A stretch of 64,000 bases of DNA from Allobosea sp. WAO (GTDB lineage Bacteria > Pseudomonadota > Alphaproteobacteria > Rhizobiales > Beijerinckiaceae), in the NCBI RefSeq assembly GCF_001509835.1, contig NZ_JXTJ01000008.1, positions 434,001-498,000 on the forward strand, written 5' to 3'. The position numbers and the translations under genes are program-made. Positions 1-8,296 of this stretch are shown one piece after another (the first letter of the stretch is position 1; each line of letters opens with the position of its first letter). Below the pieces are notes generated by a model, which was given only the letters and a program-made list of their open reading frames with translations, was not told the DNA's origin and did no database searches.

Positions 1-3000
1 CGCCCGAGCCGCCGTCGATCACGTCGTTGCCGGCGCCGCCGAAGACGAGGTCGTCGCCCGAGCCGGCATCGACGACGTCGTCGCCTTCGCCGGCCTCGAC
101 GCGGTCATTGCCGGAGCCGGCCTTGATCACGTCGTTGCCGGTGCCGCCGTAGACGTCGTCGTCGCCCGAGCCGCCATCGAGCGCGTCGTCGCCTTCGCCG
201 CCCCAGAGGGTGTCGTTGCCGGCGCCGCCCTTCAGCGTGTCGTTGCCGGCCCCGCCATCGAAGGCATCGTCGCCATTGCCGCCGGTGACGACGTCGTTGC
301 CGGCGCCGAAGAGCAGCTTCTCGATGTTGACGAAGCTGTTCGTGCCGATGCCTTCGCCCGAGGCCTTGCCGGCGGAAAAGTCGACGCTGATCGCGCCGGT
401 CGCAGCCGAGAGGTCGAGCGTGTCGAAGCCGTCGCCGCCATCGATCACGTCATGGCCCGCTCCGGCGACGATGATGTCGTCGCCGCCACCGGCCCGGATC
501 ACGTCGTCGCCGGCGCCGCCGGCGAGGCGATTGGCGCCAGCATCGCCGATCAGGACGTCGTTGCCGGCGCCGCCGATGACGTTCTCGATCGAGATCAGCT
601 CGTCCTCGCCGCTCTCCTCGCCGAAGGCCGTGCCCTGCGACAGGTCGACGGTGACGCCGGCGGTGTCGTCGGAGTAGTCGGCGGTGTCGCTGCCTTCGCC
701 GCCATCGAGCAGATCGTCGTTCGCGCCGCCGACCAGGACGTCGTCGCCCGCGCCGCCGAACAGCTGATCGTCGCCGGCGCCGCCCTTGAGGACGTCGTCG
801 CCATCCTCGCCATGCAGTTCGTCATCGCCGTCGCCGCCCTCGACCACGTCGTTCCCCGCACCGGCCAGAACGACATCGTCGCCAGCACCGGCCAGGATCA
901 CGTCGTCGCCGACCGTCCCGACGAGCGCGTCGTCGCCAGGAGTGCCGACCGGGACGTAAGGCGCGACCGTGACCATGACGGTCGCGCTGGCGCTGCCGCC
1001 CTTGCCGTCCGAGACGGTGTAGGCGAACGACGCCTCGCCGGAGAAGCCGTCAGCCGGTGTGAAGACGATCCTGCCTTCGGCATCCAGCGCGACGCTGCCG
1101 CCGATGCCGGCGACGACCGACTGGATCGTCAGGATGTCGCCATCTGCATCCGTGTCGTTGCCGAGCAGCGCCGCCGGATCGATGACCAGCGCCGCGCCAT
1201 AGGCCGTGCCGAACCCGGTATCGTCACCCGCAACAGGAATGGCGTTCGGTGGGTTGATGGTCAGGCTGACCGTGGCCTCGCTGGTGCCGCCACGCCCGTC
1301 ATTGACCAGCACGGTGAAGCTGTCCTGGCCGGTGAAGCCATTAGTCGGCGTGTAGCGGTAGGTGCCGTCCGTGTAGACGAAGACCGTGCCGTGGGCGGCA
1401 CCCTGCTTGAGGCTGAAGATCAGCGACGAGCCGGCGTCCGCATCCGACGCCGTGACCTGGCCGGTGACCAGGGTGTTCATCAGGCCGGCGGCCTCGCCGT
1501 TCGTCGCCGTCGGCGCGTGGTTCACCGGCAGCGTGTCGCCGGCATTGGCGATCTTGACGAAGTGGACATCGTCGAGCGCCACGCCCGCGCCCCAGGAGTC
1601 CTTGACGCCGGTATCCATGAATTCCAGCCGGTTGGAGCCGTTGCCGGAGCCGCCCTTCACCTCGAAGCTCAGCGTCGTCCAGCTCGCGCTGGTCTGCGGC
1701 GGCAGGCCGTCGAAGATGACCTCGCCATTCCACAGCACGATGATGCCGTCGTCATAGCGCCCGGTGTCTGAGTCCGAGAGCGAGAAGCTGACCCGGTAGG
1801 TCGCCCCGGTCTCCGCCAGCGAGATCGTCTGGCCGATCTTGTTGCGGGCCGTCTGGCCGGCACCGTCCATGTCGATCCAGATCCGGCCATCCTTGGCGAC
1901 GACGCCGCCATAATTGTCGAGATGCTGCTCGATGCGCTTGAAGTTGACGTTCGTCCAGCCGAGGATCTGGCCGTCGAGGTTGCGGTAGCCCCAGTCGGAG
2001 CCGCCATTGTAGTTGCCGGACTCGCTGACATCCTCGAAGCTGCCGTTGATGATCAGGTCGGTGCCGATCGCGACTGAGGAGCTCGAGGACTTGACCGTCA
2101 GGTCGAAGCTCGCGGTGTCCTTGCCGCCACGCCCGTCATCCACCAGGAAGGTGAAGCTGTCCGTGCCGCTGAAGCCGGCATTGGGCGTGTAGCGATAGGT
2201 GCCGTCCGTATAGACGAAGACCGTGCCGTTCGCCGGGCCCGAGGCGAGGCTGTAGATCAGCGCGGTGCCGGCGTCCTGATCCGAGGCGGACAGTGCGCCC
2301 GTGAACACGGTGTCCTTCATGCCCTCGGCCTGGCCGTCGGCCGCCACCGGAGCCTGGTTCGCCGGCAGGGAGTCGCCGACATTGGCGATCTTGACGAAGC
2401 GGACATCGTCGAGCGCCGCACCGGCGCCCCAGGAATCCGAGACGCCCTTGTCGATGAACTCCAGCCGGTTCTTGCCGTCGCCGGAGCCGCCCTTCACCTC
2501 GAAGCTCAGCGTCGTCCAGCTCGCGCTGGTCTGCGGCGGCAGGCCGTCGAAGATGACCTCGCCATTCCACAGCACCTTGACGCCATCGTCGAAATTCGTC
2601 CGGTCGGAGTCGGAGAGCGAGAAGCTCACGCGATAGGTCGCTCCGGTTTCGACATGAGCGATCGACTGGCCGATCCGGTCGACGGTCGTGCCCGTCTGCG
2701 AATGGTCCATGTCGATCCAGATCCGGCCATCCTTGGCGACGACGCCGCCATAATTGTCCCAGTGCTGCTCGATGCGCTTGTTGTTGACATTGGTCCAGCC
2801 GAGGATCTGGCCGTCCGGATTACGATAGCCCCAGTCGTTCGGACCGTTATTGCCCGAGGATTCGCTGACGTCCTCGAAGCTGCCGTTGACTATGAGATCG
2901 GTGCCGAGAAGGACGCCCTGCGCGACGGTGAAGTTGACGACGGACTCGACGATGCCGCCATGCCCGTCATTCACCAGATAGCTGAAGCTGTCGGCGCCGG

Positions 3001-4858
3001 TGAAGCCGGCAGCCGGCGTGTAGCGGTAGCTGCCGTCCGCATTGAAGACGAGCGTGCCATTCGCCGGTCCGTCGCCGAGGCGGTAGGTGAGCGCGTCGCC
3101 ATTGGCGTCGGTGGCGACGACCTTGCCGCTGAACGGCACCGCCTGGCTGATGACGAGGTCGATCGCCTGCGTCTCGGGCGCGACATTGCCCGGCACCGGC
3201 ATCACCGGATCGGCGATCTTCACGAGGCGCAAATCGCCCAGCGTCGCGCCGAAGCTCTCGCCCGCGCCTTCGAAGACGAGATCGTTCGCGCCGTCGCCGG
3301 TGCCGCCGGTGACCATGAAGTGGAACTTGCCGCCGGTCGGGGAGGGGACGCCCTCATAGACCACCTGGCCGCCCCAGAGCACGCGCACGCCGTCCTCGCC
3401 CGTCGGCAGGTCGGCGAGGGAGAAGCTCAGGCGATAGACCGCGCCGGTCTCGACGCTCGCGATGTCGTAGGACAGGGTGCCTTCGGGAAAGTCGCCGGCA
3501 GCGACGAGATCGGTGCCGACCACGACCGACGAGGGGATGGCGAGGGCAGGCGCGTTGGCGAGCACGCTCTGGAGTTCCGGCAGGACCGCCGCGACCTCCG
3601 CATCGCTACCCTCCACGGCCAGGGCCGCGAGCTCGGCGCCGGTCAGCGTGAAGCCGTCGGCGGTCGTGATCGAGGCCGGCTGATGCGCGGGATCGACGCC
3701 GTCGAGCAGGACGATGGCATCGCTGCCGGCGCGGATGATCAGGTTGTTGCCGTTGCGGATGACGGTAAACCCGGCGGGGGCGATGCCGTCGAAGAGGATC
3801 GTGCTCGTGCTGTCGAGCGAGATCAGGTCGATGCCGTCGCCGGCGCGGAAGACGATTTGGTCGCCCGTCGCGACGATGACATCGTTGCCGGCACCGCCGA
3901 CGAGAATGTCCGAGCCCGTGCCGCCGGCGAGGTAATCGCTGCCCGAGCCACCGAAGAGCTGGTCATTGCCGGCGCCGCCGAAGAGCAGGTCCTTGCCGGC
4001 ATCACCATAGAGCACGTCGTCGCCGAGGCCGCCGCGGACGATATCGTCGCCCGACATGGCATAGATGACGTCCTTGCCGGTGCCGCCATTGATCTCGTTG
4101 CCCTGATCGGTGCCGTAGGCGACCTCGGCGTTGTTCAGGAGCTTCTCTAGGGCCGGGCGGGCGAGTTGCGTGTTGTCATTGATGATGCCGTCCACGCCGA
4201 GGTTGAGCGCGTTGCGGACATCGTCTTCGTTGCCGGCGACGGTCCAGCCATTGACCTTGAGACCCGCGGCCTGTGCGGCGGCGACCGTCTCCGCGGTGAT
4301 CAGCGCCATCTGGGGCGCGAGGCCGTCGAGCTCGCCCATGGTGCCCTGCGGGCTCGTCGCATTGGCGATCTTGGCGTTGGTGATGTTGTCGGTGAGCCAG
4401 ACCAGCGGGAAATCGACCTGGTACTTGTTGTCCATCAGGTCGCGCAGGACCTTGTGGTCGCTCGCGAAGGTCTGGAAGACGATCCGCTCGGGATCGGCGA
4501 AGTCGGCAGCGACGAGGTTCGAGAGCATGGCGTCGTAGGTCGCGTGGCCCGAGCTCTTGGTCTCGACCAGGATGCCGAGCTTGCGGCCGGTCTCGGTCTC
4601 CATCCGCTGGGTCAATGCGATGATTTGCTCGAAGGTGATGACGCCCGGCACCAGTGCGCGCACTTCGGCCAGCGTCATGTTCGCGATGCCGCCGGGAAGA
4701 TCGTCGTGATAGCTGACCAGCGCGCCGTCCTTGGTCAGGCGCAGGTCGATCTCGATGAAATCGGCGCCGTACTTGAAGGCCCATTCATAGGCCTGCGTCT
4801 CGTTGTCCGTGTAGGGGTTGGTGCCGCGATGGGCGTAAAGAATGGGCTGGTCAGCCAT
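1..4858 (-). CDS. Giant glycerophosphodiester phosphodiesterase-RTX calcium-binding protein (partial, C-terminus beyond window)
   Basis: Open from an ATG at 4858 to the left edge (1619 codons visible, no stop), so only the N-terminal part is seen. Residues 1-230 are a GDPD domain: HRG at 10-12, E36-I-D38 and H51 match the catalytic set, and the domain ends in a GVDGIINDN motif near 226. Next comes a short RTX block (about 245-340; GGxGxDxLxGG nonapeptides), then a jellyroll-like segment with a cadherin/VCBS-type domain, two nearly identical copies of a roughly 280-residue module (NGSFEDVSES jellyroll plus a VYTDGTYRYTP VCBS domain), another cadherin-like domain, and a long C-terminal RTX array from about residue 1300 onward. 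No Sec signal is seen, as expected for type I secretion, but no secretion genes are in the window. Inferred role: extracellular hydrolysis of glycerophosphodiesters. The preceding gene is a GlpR-like regulator. Confidence 0.93.
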   Translation of the reverse strand, partial: MADQPILYAHRGTNPYTDNETQAYEWAFKYGADFIEIDLRLTKDGALVSYHDDLPGGIANMTLAEVRALVPGVITFEQIIALTQRMETETGRKLGILVETKSSGHATYDAMLSNLVAADFADPERIVFQTFASDHKVLRDLMDNKYQVDFPLVWLTDNITNAKIANATSPQGTMGELDGLAPQMALITAETVAAAQAAGLKVNGWTVAGNEDDVRNALNLGVDGIINDNTQLARPALEKLLNNAEVAYGTDQGNEINGGTGKDVIYAMSGDDIVRGGLGDDVLYGDAGKDLLFGGAGNDQLFGGSGSDYLAGGTGSDILVGGAGNDVIVATGDQIVFRAGDGIDLISLDSTSTILFDGIAPAGFTVIRNGNNLIIRAGSDAIVLLDGVDPAHQPASITTADGFTLTGAELAALAVEGSDAEVAAVLPELQSVLANAPALAIPSSVVVGTDLVAAGDFPEGTLSYDIASVETGAVYRLSFSLADLPTGEDGVRVLWGGQVVYEGVPSPTGGKFHFMVTGGTGDGANDLVFEGAGESFGATLGDLRLVKIADPVMPVPGNVAPETQAIDLVISQAVPFSGKVVATDANGDALTYRLGDGPANGTLVFNADGSYRYTPAAGFTGADSFSYLVNDGHGGIVESVVNFTVAQGVLLGTDLIVNGSFEDVSESSGNNGPNDWGYRNPDGQILGWTNVNNKRIEQHWDNYGGVVAKDGRIWIDMDHSQTGTTVDRIGQSIAHVETGATYRVSFSLSDSDRTNFDDGVKVLWNGEVIFDGLPPQTSASWTTLSFEVKGGSGDGKNRLEFIDKGVSDSWGAGAALDDVRFVKIANVGDSLPANQAPVAADGQAEGMKDTVFTGALSASDQDAGTALIYSLASGPANGTVFVYTDGTYRYTPNAGFSGTDSFTFLVDDGRGGKDTASFDLTVKSSSSSVAIGTDLIINGSFEDVSESGNYNGGSDWGYRNLDGQILGWTNVNFKRIEQHLDNYGGVVAKDGRIWIDMDGAGQTARNKIGQTISLAETGATYRVSFSLSDSDTGRYDDGIIVLWNGEVIFDGLPPQTSASWTTLSFEVKGGSGNGSNRLEFMDTGVKDSWGAGVALDDVHFVKIANAGDTLPVNHAPTATNGEAAGLMNTLVTGQVTASDADAGSSLIFSLKQGAAHGTVFVYTDGTYRYTPTNGFTGQDSFTVLVNDGRGGTSEATVSLTINPPNAIPVAGDDTGFGTAYGAALVIDPAALLGNDTDADGDILTIQSVVAGIGGSVALDAEGRIVFTPADGFSGEASFAYTVSDGKGGSASATVMVTVAPYVPVGTPGDDALVGTVGDDVILAGAGDDVVLAGAGNDVVEGGDGDDELHGEDGDDVLKGGAGDDQLFGGAGDDVLVGGANDDLLDGGEGSDTADYSDDTAGVTVDLSQGTAFGEESGEDELISIENVIGGAGNDVLIGDAGANRLAGGAGDDVIRAGGGDDIIVAGAGHDVIDGGDGFDTLDLSAATGAISVDFSAGKASGEGIGTNSFVNIEKLLFGAGNDVVTGGNGDDAFDGGAGNDTLKGGAGNDTLWGGEGDDALDGGSGDDDVYGGTGNDVIKAGSGNDRVEAGEGDDVVDAGSGDDLVFGGAGNDVIDGGSG
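1290..2910 (-). repeat. Tandem internal duplication (period 837-840 bp) inside the RTX gene
   Basis: Two consecutive modules of about 280 residues are nearly the same. The period is exactly 840 bp at both ends (for example 1861 versus 2701) and 837 bp in the middle, which implies a one-codon indel pair. A 95-bp stretch (1644-1738 versus 2481-2575) is identical at the DNA level, including synonymous sites. This points to recent duplication or gene conversion. Each copy carries one jellyroll-like and one VCBS/cadherin-like domain. Confidence 0.9.
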
Positions 4859-4948
4859 GGCTCATCTCCAGAAGCAGGCAATAGTCGATCGTTCCCGGCA
4901 GCGGGCTTGCTGCGGGCAGGCGTGAAGAACGAATGGTGATGACGAACC

Positions 4949-4964
4949 GCGCCCGGCCGGGCGC
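4949..4964. terminator. GC-rich perfect palindrome between the DeoR gene and the GDPD-RTX gene
   Basis: GCGCCCGGCCGGGCGC is a 16-nt perfect palindrome, able to form a six-pair stem with a GGCC loop. It lies 19 nt after the stop of the regulator gene and 91 nt before the GDPD start. No U-tract follows, so it may be a Rho-independent-like pause, an mRNA stabiliser or a protein site. Confidence 0.4.
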
Positions 4965-4982
4965 AGCTTCTTCTCTGCGGAG

Positions 4983-5795
4983 CTACGGCCTCACGGCCGC
5001 CTCCGAGGTTCTGACGAACTGGACGCCGGACTCGTCCAGTATCCGCCGGATGGCGGCCGGGGGATCTGCGTCGCAGAACACCGCGGTGACCTGGTCGATG
5101 CGCCCGCCATGAACATGGGCCGGGCGCGTGAATTTCGAGGAATCGAGGACGAGATAGGATTTGCGGCAGTTGCGCAGCATCGCCTCGCGAGCGCGCACCT
5201 CCTCCTCCGAAAAGTCGAGCAGCGAGCCGTCCTCATCGATGCCGCCGACCCCGAAGATCGCGACATCGACCTTGTAGGAGGCGAAGAAGGCGTCGACCGT
5301 CGCGCCGCAGACGTCGAGATCGCCGCCGCGCACCGTGCCACCGGCGATCGCCAGCGAAAAATCGGAGTTCTGGCCGACCATCACCGCGAGCGGCAGGTTG
5401 TTGGTCACGATCTTGAGCTGCCGGTGCGCAAGCAGGGCTTCGGCGACGAATTGCGTGGTGGTGCCGATCCCCAGCGAAATCGCCTCGCCATCGCCGACCC
5501 GGCTCGCCACGCTGGCCGCGATGCTCTGCTTGGCTTCGCGGTTGAGCACGCGGCGATCCTTGAATGTGAGATTGCCGCTCCGGGCCAGGCTCTCTATGCC
5601 GCCATGGCGCCGCCTGGCGACGCCCTGATCGCAGAGCGCGACGAGGTCGCGGCGAATCGTCTGCGTCGCGACCGCGAAATGCGCGGCCAGCTCTTCGACG
5701 CTGATGAAGTCCCGGCTGCGCAGCATTTCGGCAATCGCCAACTGCCGCCCGTCGGAGCCCGCACCGATGTTCAAATGAATGCCGTTCGTGTTCAT
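4983..5795 (-). CDS. DeoR/GlpR-family transcriptional regulator
   Basis: 270 aa. The N-terminal winged helix-turn-helix spans roughly residues 30-65 (ISVEELAAHFAVATQTIRRD, the DeoR signature). A DeoRC sugar-phosphate sensor domain follows, with the LGIGTTT phosphate-binding loop near 107-113 and a GVGGID segment. The ATG at 5795 gives the usual family length. A TTG 48 bp upstream (5843) would add 16 residues without better support. It lies directly upstream of, and co-oriented with, the GDPD-RTX gene. GlpR-type members repress glycerol-3-phosphate genes, so control of the downstream glycerophosphodiesterase in response to a phosphorylated polyol is a reasonable inference. The inducer cannot be read from sequence. 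Confidence 0.9.
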   Translation of the reverse strand: MNTNGIHLNIGAGSDGRQLAIAEMLRSRDFISVEELAAHFAVATQTIRRDLVALCDQGVARRRHGGIESLARSGNLTFKDRRVLNREAKQSIAASVASRVGDGEAISLGIGTTTQFVAEALLAHRQLKIVTNNLPLAVMVGQNSDFSLAIAGGTVRGGDLDVCGATVDAFFASYKVDVAIFGVGGIDEDGSLLDFSEEEVRAREAMLRNCRKSYLVLDSSKFTRPAHVHGGRIDQVTAVFCDADPPAAIRRILDESGVQFVRTSEAAVRP

Positions 5796-6434
5796 GTGAC
5801 TGTGATAGCGCCGCCCTGTGACGCTCGTGCGACGGTTAAGCAATTCTGAAAATCAAGTCTGAGAAATTCGGAAGAAGTCTTCGAAGTCACGGAGAAGCAT
5901 ATCGTCATCCCGGCGGGAGAGAATTGAGGCGGCTAAAAATGCAGAACTCACATGAAGTTCGTGAGCCGGTTCACATTTGTCTTGATTGGGCAGTGCTAAA
6001 TCAGTCCATCAGGTTCGCTTGTGCCTTGAAAGGCGGGAGATATGCGAAGAGTGTCTCGGCAAAGTCGGGGCGGCCGCCATGGGCGATTGCCAGCCGATAG
6101 CTGGCTCGTTCGAGCTTCATTTGAATTCCCGCTCGGTATGGCGCGCGCTCTCGGCAGATAGCTTGCGGCGGACCTATCGGCGACGAGCGCGAGATCGACC
6201 GAGCGGCGGTGTCGCTGGGCCATGCGACGCTCCCCCTGTTCCATGCTGGTCGAAGCTCAGCATATCCCGCAGAAGGGGCGCCTTCCGGTCCGGTCGGTCG
6301 GACAGATCTACCCTGTACTCATCGCGGCAGACCGCCGTCGCACGGCCAAGACATCGGCTTCGGGGCTCCGCCGATTGCGGCTCTCCCGGATGGTGAAACT
6401 CCGGCCTTTCCGAATGCCGTTTCCGATTTTCCGG
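5796..6434. other. Gene-poor intergenic stretch
   Basis: No convincing gene is seen in these 639 bases. The open frames present have atypical composition and no recognisable family or ribosome-binding site. The AT-richer part from 5830 to 6000 probably holds the promoter of the DeoR gene. It contains alternating half-sites: CTCAC at 5947, GTGAG at 5961 and TTCAC at 5970. Confidence 0.5.
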
Positions 6435-6701
6435 CTATTTGAGCTGGCTATCCTTGCTGCCGCGTCGGTTAATGCCCCCTGTGGCAACCGAGCGCCGGTC
6501 GAGACCGGACTGGCAGGTTACGCAGGTACGCGCACCGGGCATCGCCAGGCGGCGTGCCTCCGGTATCTCCTCGCCACAGGCCTGACAGTAGATTTCGCCG
6601 GGGCCAGTCGGCAGCTTGGCGCGCGCGAGCCTGACCGCATCGCTGATCGAGACGTCGATCTGGTCTTGAACCGCCCCGTCCGGGGTCCACCCATTTGCCA
6701 T
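6435..6701 (-). CDS. DksA/TraR-type C4 zinc-finger protein (YbiI-like)
   Basis: 88 aa. The start MANGWTPDGAVQDQID, the segment SISDAVRLAR, and the zinc ligands in CQACGEEIPEARR and CVTC place it in the short DksA/TraR C4-type family (E. coli YbiI/YjiX size and layout). It lacks the long coiled coil of true DksA, so it may not act through the RNA polymerase secondary channel. Its function is not established. An AAGGTGA element upstream can serve as Shine-Dalgarno. It stands alone, with long non-coding flanks. Confidence 0.85.
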   Translation of the reverse strand: MANGWTPDGAVQDQIDVSISDAVRLARAKLPTGPGEIYCQACGEEIPEARRLAMPGARTCVTCQSGLDRRSVATGGINRRGSKDSQLK

Positions 6702-6897
6702 GACAGCGTCACCTTACCCAGAGGACAAAGTGGTGGCTGGCTAGCGCATGTTCAATCGCACCGCCGCTGGGCCGCAACCGCCAGTTTTCAAGAGAGGTCG
6801 GATGCATGGCCCGCTGCATGCGTCTGGCTGTTCCCGGAAGGCTCCCATCCCCATCTAGACCGGATGGGCGCAGCCGCGCCGTTTGTCTGGTTTGGTC

Positions 6898-7200
6898 ATG
6901 TGCGAGAAAGAGCTAGCTGATCCTCAGCTGCAAAGACTGGCAAACGCCATCTTTGTCGAGATCTGCAAACAATTCGATACGGAAAGCCCAACCGCGCCGA
7001 TGATCTGCGGGCAAGGCGGTATGCGTGACGTCCTGGTCGAGGGGCATATCGACCTGCTGAAAGTCGCTGCCGCGCTCAGCAAGCGCTGCTGCGTGCAGAT
7101 GCCCGACATCGAAACGATCGCCGACACGCATTCATCAAGTCGCAGCCATGCCGAGCGCAGCGTCAGGGCCCGGCGCCCGAAGGCGACCAGTTCGGCGTGA
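6898..7200 (+). CDS. Doubtful small hypothetical protein
   Basis: A possible 100-aa protein (ATG at 6898; a TTG at 6883 is in frame). It belongs to no family I recognise. The first 70 residues look protein-like (ANAIFVEICKQF, VEGHIDLLKVAAALSKRCC). The serine/arginine-rich tail resembles random translation of GC-rich DNA. No clear Shine-Dalgarno precedes it. Codon use in the first half is less GC-biased than in neighbouring genes, so it could be acquired, decaying or spurious. Confidence 0.3.
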   Translation: MCEKELADPQLQRLANAIFVEICKQFDTESPTAPMICGQGGMRDVLVEGHIDLLKVAAALSKRCCVQMPDIETIADTHSSSRSHAERSVRARRPKATSSA

Positions 7201-7423
7201 GCGGGGCCAGCATCGCCCTGGGGCCTGCGATATAGCAATTGCGCGCCGCCCCGATCGACCATTGCGGGGCGGCGGGACGACTGCTGAGCGGCATGCCCCC
7301 GACAAGGCTACAGGGGCGACAAGGCACCGACCGAAGGCGCCGATGCGGCGCTCCCATCTCGCGATGCGGGGGGCGCAAGGGGAGAGTGGACGTCCCGGGC
7401 GTTCCCGGGACGCGCGGAAAGCC

Positions 7424-8296
7424 TCAGGCCACTGCCTCGGCTTCGGGCCGCAATTCCTCGACCGAGGGGATGCGGCCTTCGAACCAGTAGGCCGCGGCGG
7501 CACGCGACATCGCGGCGCCGTCATGGCCGATGCCCGGCACGGTGATCAGCGACCAGTTGCAGGGCAGGCCGAGCCTGGCCGCTTCCTGCCTGGCGAACTC
7601 GAGCATGAAATGGGCGCGGGCATAGCGCATCGGCCCCTGGGCCAGCGCCTCGGCCTGCGCGGGCAGGTTGGGGTCGCTGGTGACGATGTCCTGGTCGCCG
7701 GCGAAGATCACCATCGGCCAGGCCAGCCAGCGCGCGAGTTCCGCCGCGCCGAGGCCGAGCCCGCCGAGCCCTTCCGGGAAGCGGCGCTCCAGCGTCGGCA
7801 GGGTGTACCAGCCGGAATTGGCGGCGAAGGCCACCGAGAAAGGTGTCTCGTCCTGCGTCGCGAGCAGGCGGTGGACGAACTGGCCGCCGGCGGAATGGCC
7901 GAACAGCCGGACCTTGTCGCGCTTCGTCACGCCGGCCTTGCGCAGCGCCGCCAGTACGCGCGCCGGCACGGCATAGAGCCAGTCTTCCTTGGCGGCGATG
8001 GCGTCGTCCTCGGCGACGACGAGGCCGTTATTGTAGCCTTCGGCCTGCGGGAAATGCGCATTGCCGAAGGTCGGTGCGACGATCAGCAGGTTGTGCTTCT
8101 CGGCGGCGTCGATCCAGAAATCGCGGTAGTCGTCGCCATTGCGCAGCATGCCGTGCTGGACGAAGACGACCTCGTCCTCCGGGCCATGCGACGCCGGACG
8201 ATAGAAATTGACCTCCAGCGGGCGCTGCGGATGGCGGGCATCGTTGAAGGGCAGGGTGCTGCGCCCCTGCGGCGGGTCGAGAACGAGCGTGGTCAT
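7424..8296 (-). CDS. Alpha/beta hydrolase (PHB depolymerase/feruloyl-esterase-like)
   Basis: 290 aa, no signal peptide. The fold elements are visible: VQHGML oxyanion segment near residue 47, the nucleophile elbow GHSAGG with Ser135, an acid in GDQD (Asp201/203), and His258 in GIGHDG. It is the last gene of the peptide-type ABC operon. Its ATG overlaps the stop of the ATPase gene by ATGA (8293-8296). Translational coupling suggests it hydrolyses an ester or amide that the transporter brings in. The substrate is unknown. Confidence 0.88.
   Translation of the reverse strand: MTTLVLDPPQGRSTLPFNDARHPQRPLEVNFYRPASHGPEDEVVFVQHGMLRNGDDYRDFWIDAAEKHNLLIVAPTFGNAHFPQAEGYNNGLVVAEDDAIAAKEDWLYAVPARVLAALRKAGVTKRDKVRLFGHSAGGQFVHRLLATQDETPFSVAFAANSGWYTLPTLERRFPEGLGGLGLGAAELARWLAWPMVIFAGDQDIVTSDPNLPAQAEALAQGPMRYARAHFMLEFARQEAARLGLPCNWSLITVPGIGHDGAAMSRAAAAYWFEGRIPSVEELRPEAEAVA

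Noticed and set aside
1..1300. Regular short repeats at the left edge considered as a CRISPR array or minisatellite
   Set aside because: The period is 27 bp and in frame with GGxGxDxxx nonapeptide pairs. There are no unique spacers; they are RTX coding repeats.
452..1771. 439-codon plus-strand ORF opposite the RTX gene (and a similar one at 2654-4150)
   Set aside because: They are low-complexity mirror translations (runs of VVA, DDV, AGA) of the RTX and VCBS repeats on the minus strand. No family is recognised, and the minus-strand frame is clearly the coding one.
5986..6442. Several overlapping ORFs of 77-136 codons on both strands
   Set aside because: No ribosome-binding sites, no known domains, and conflicting frames of similar quality. 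They look like chance frames in GC-rich DNA.
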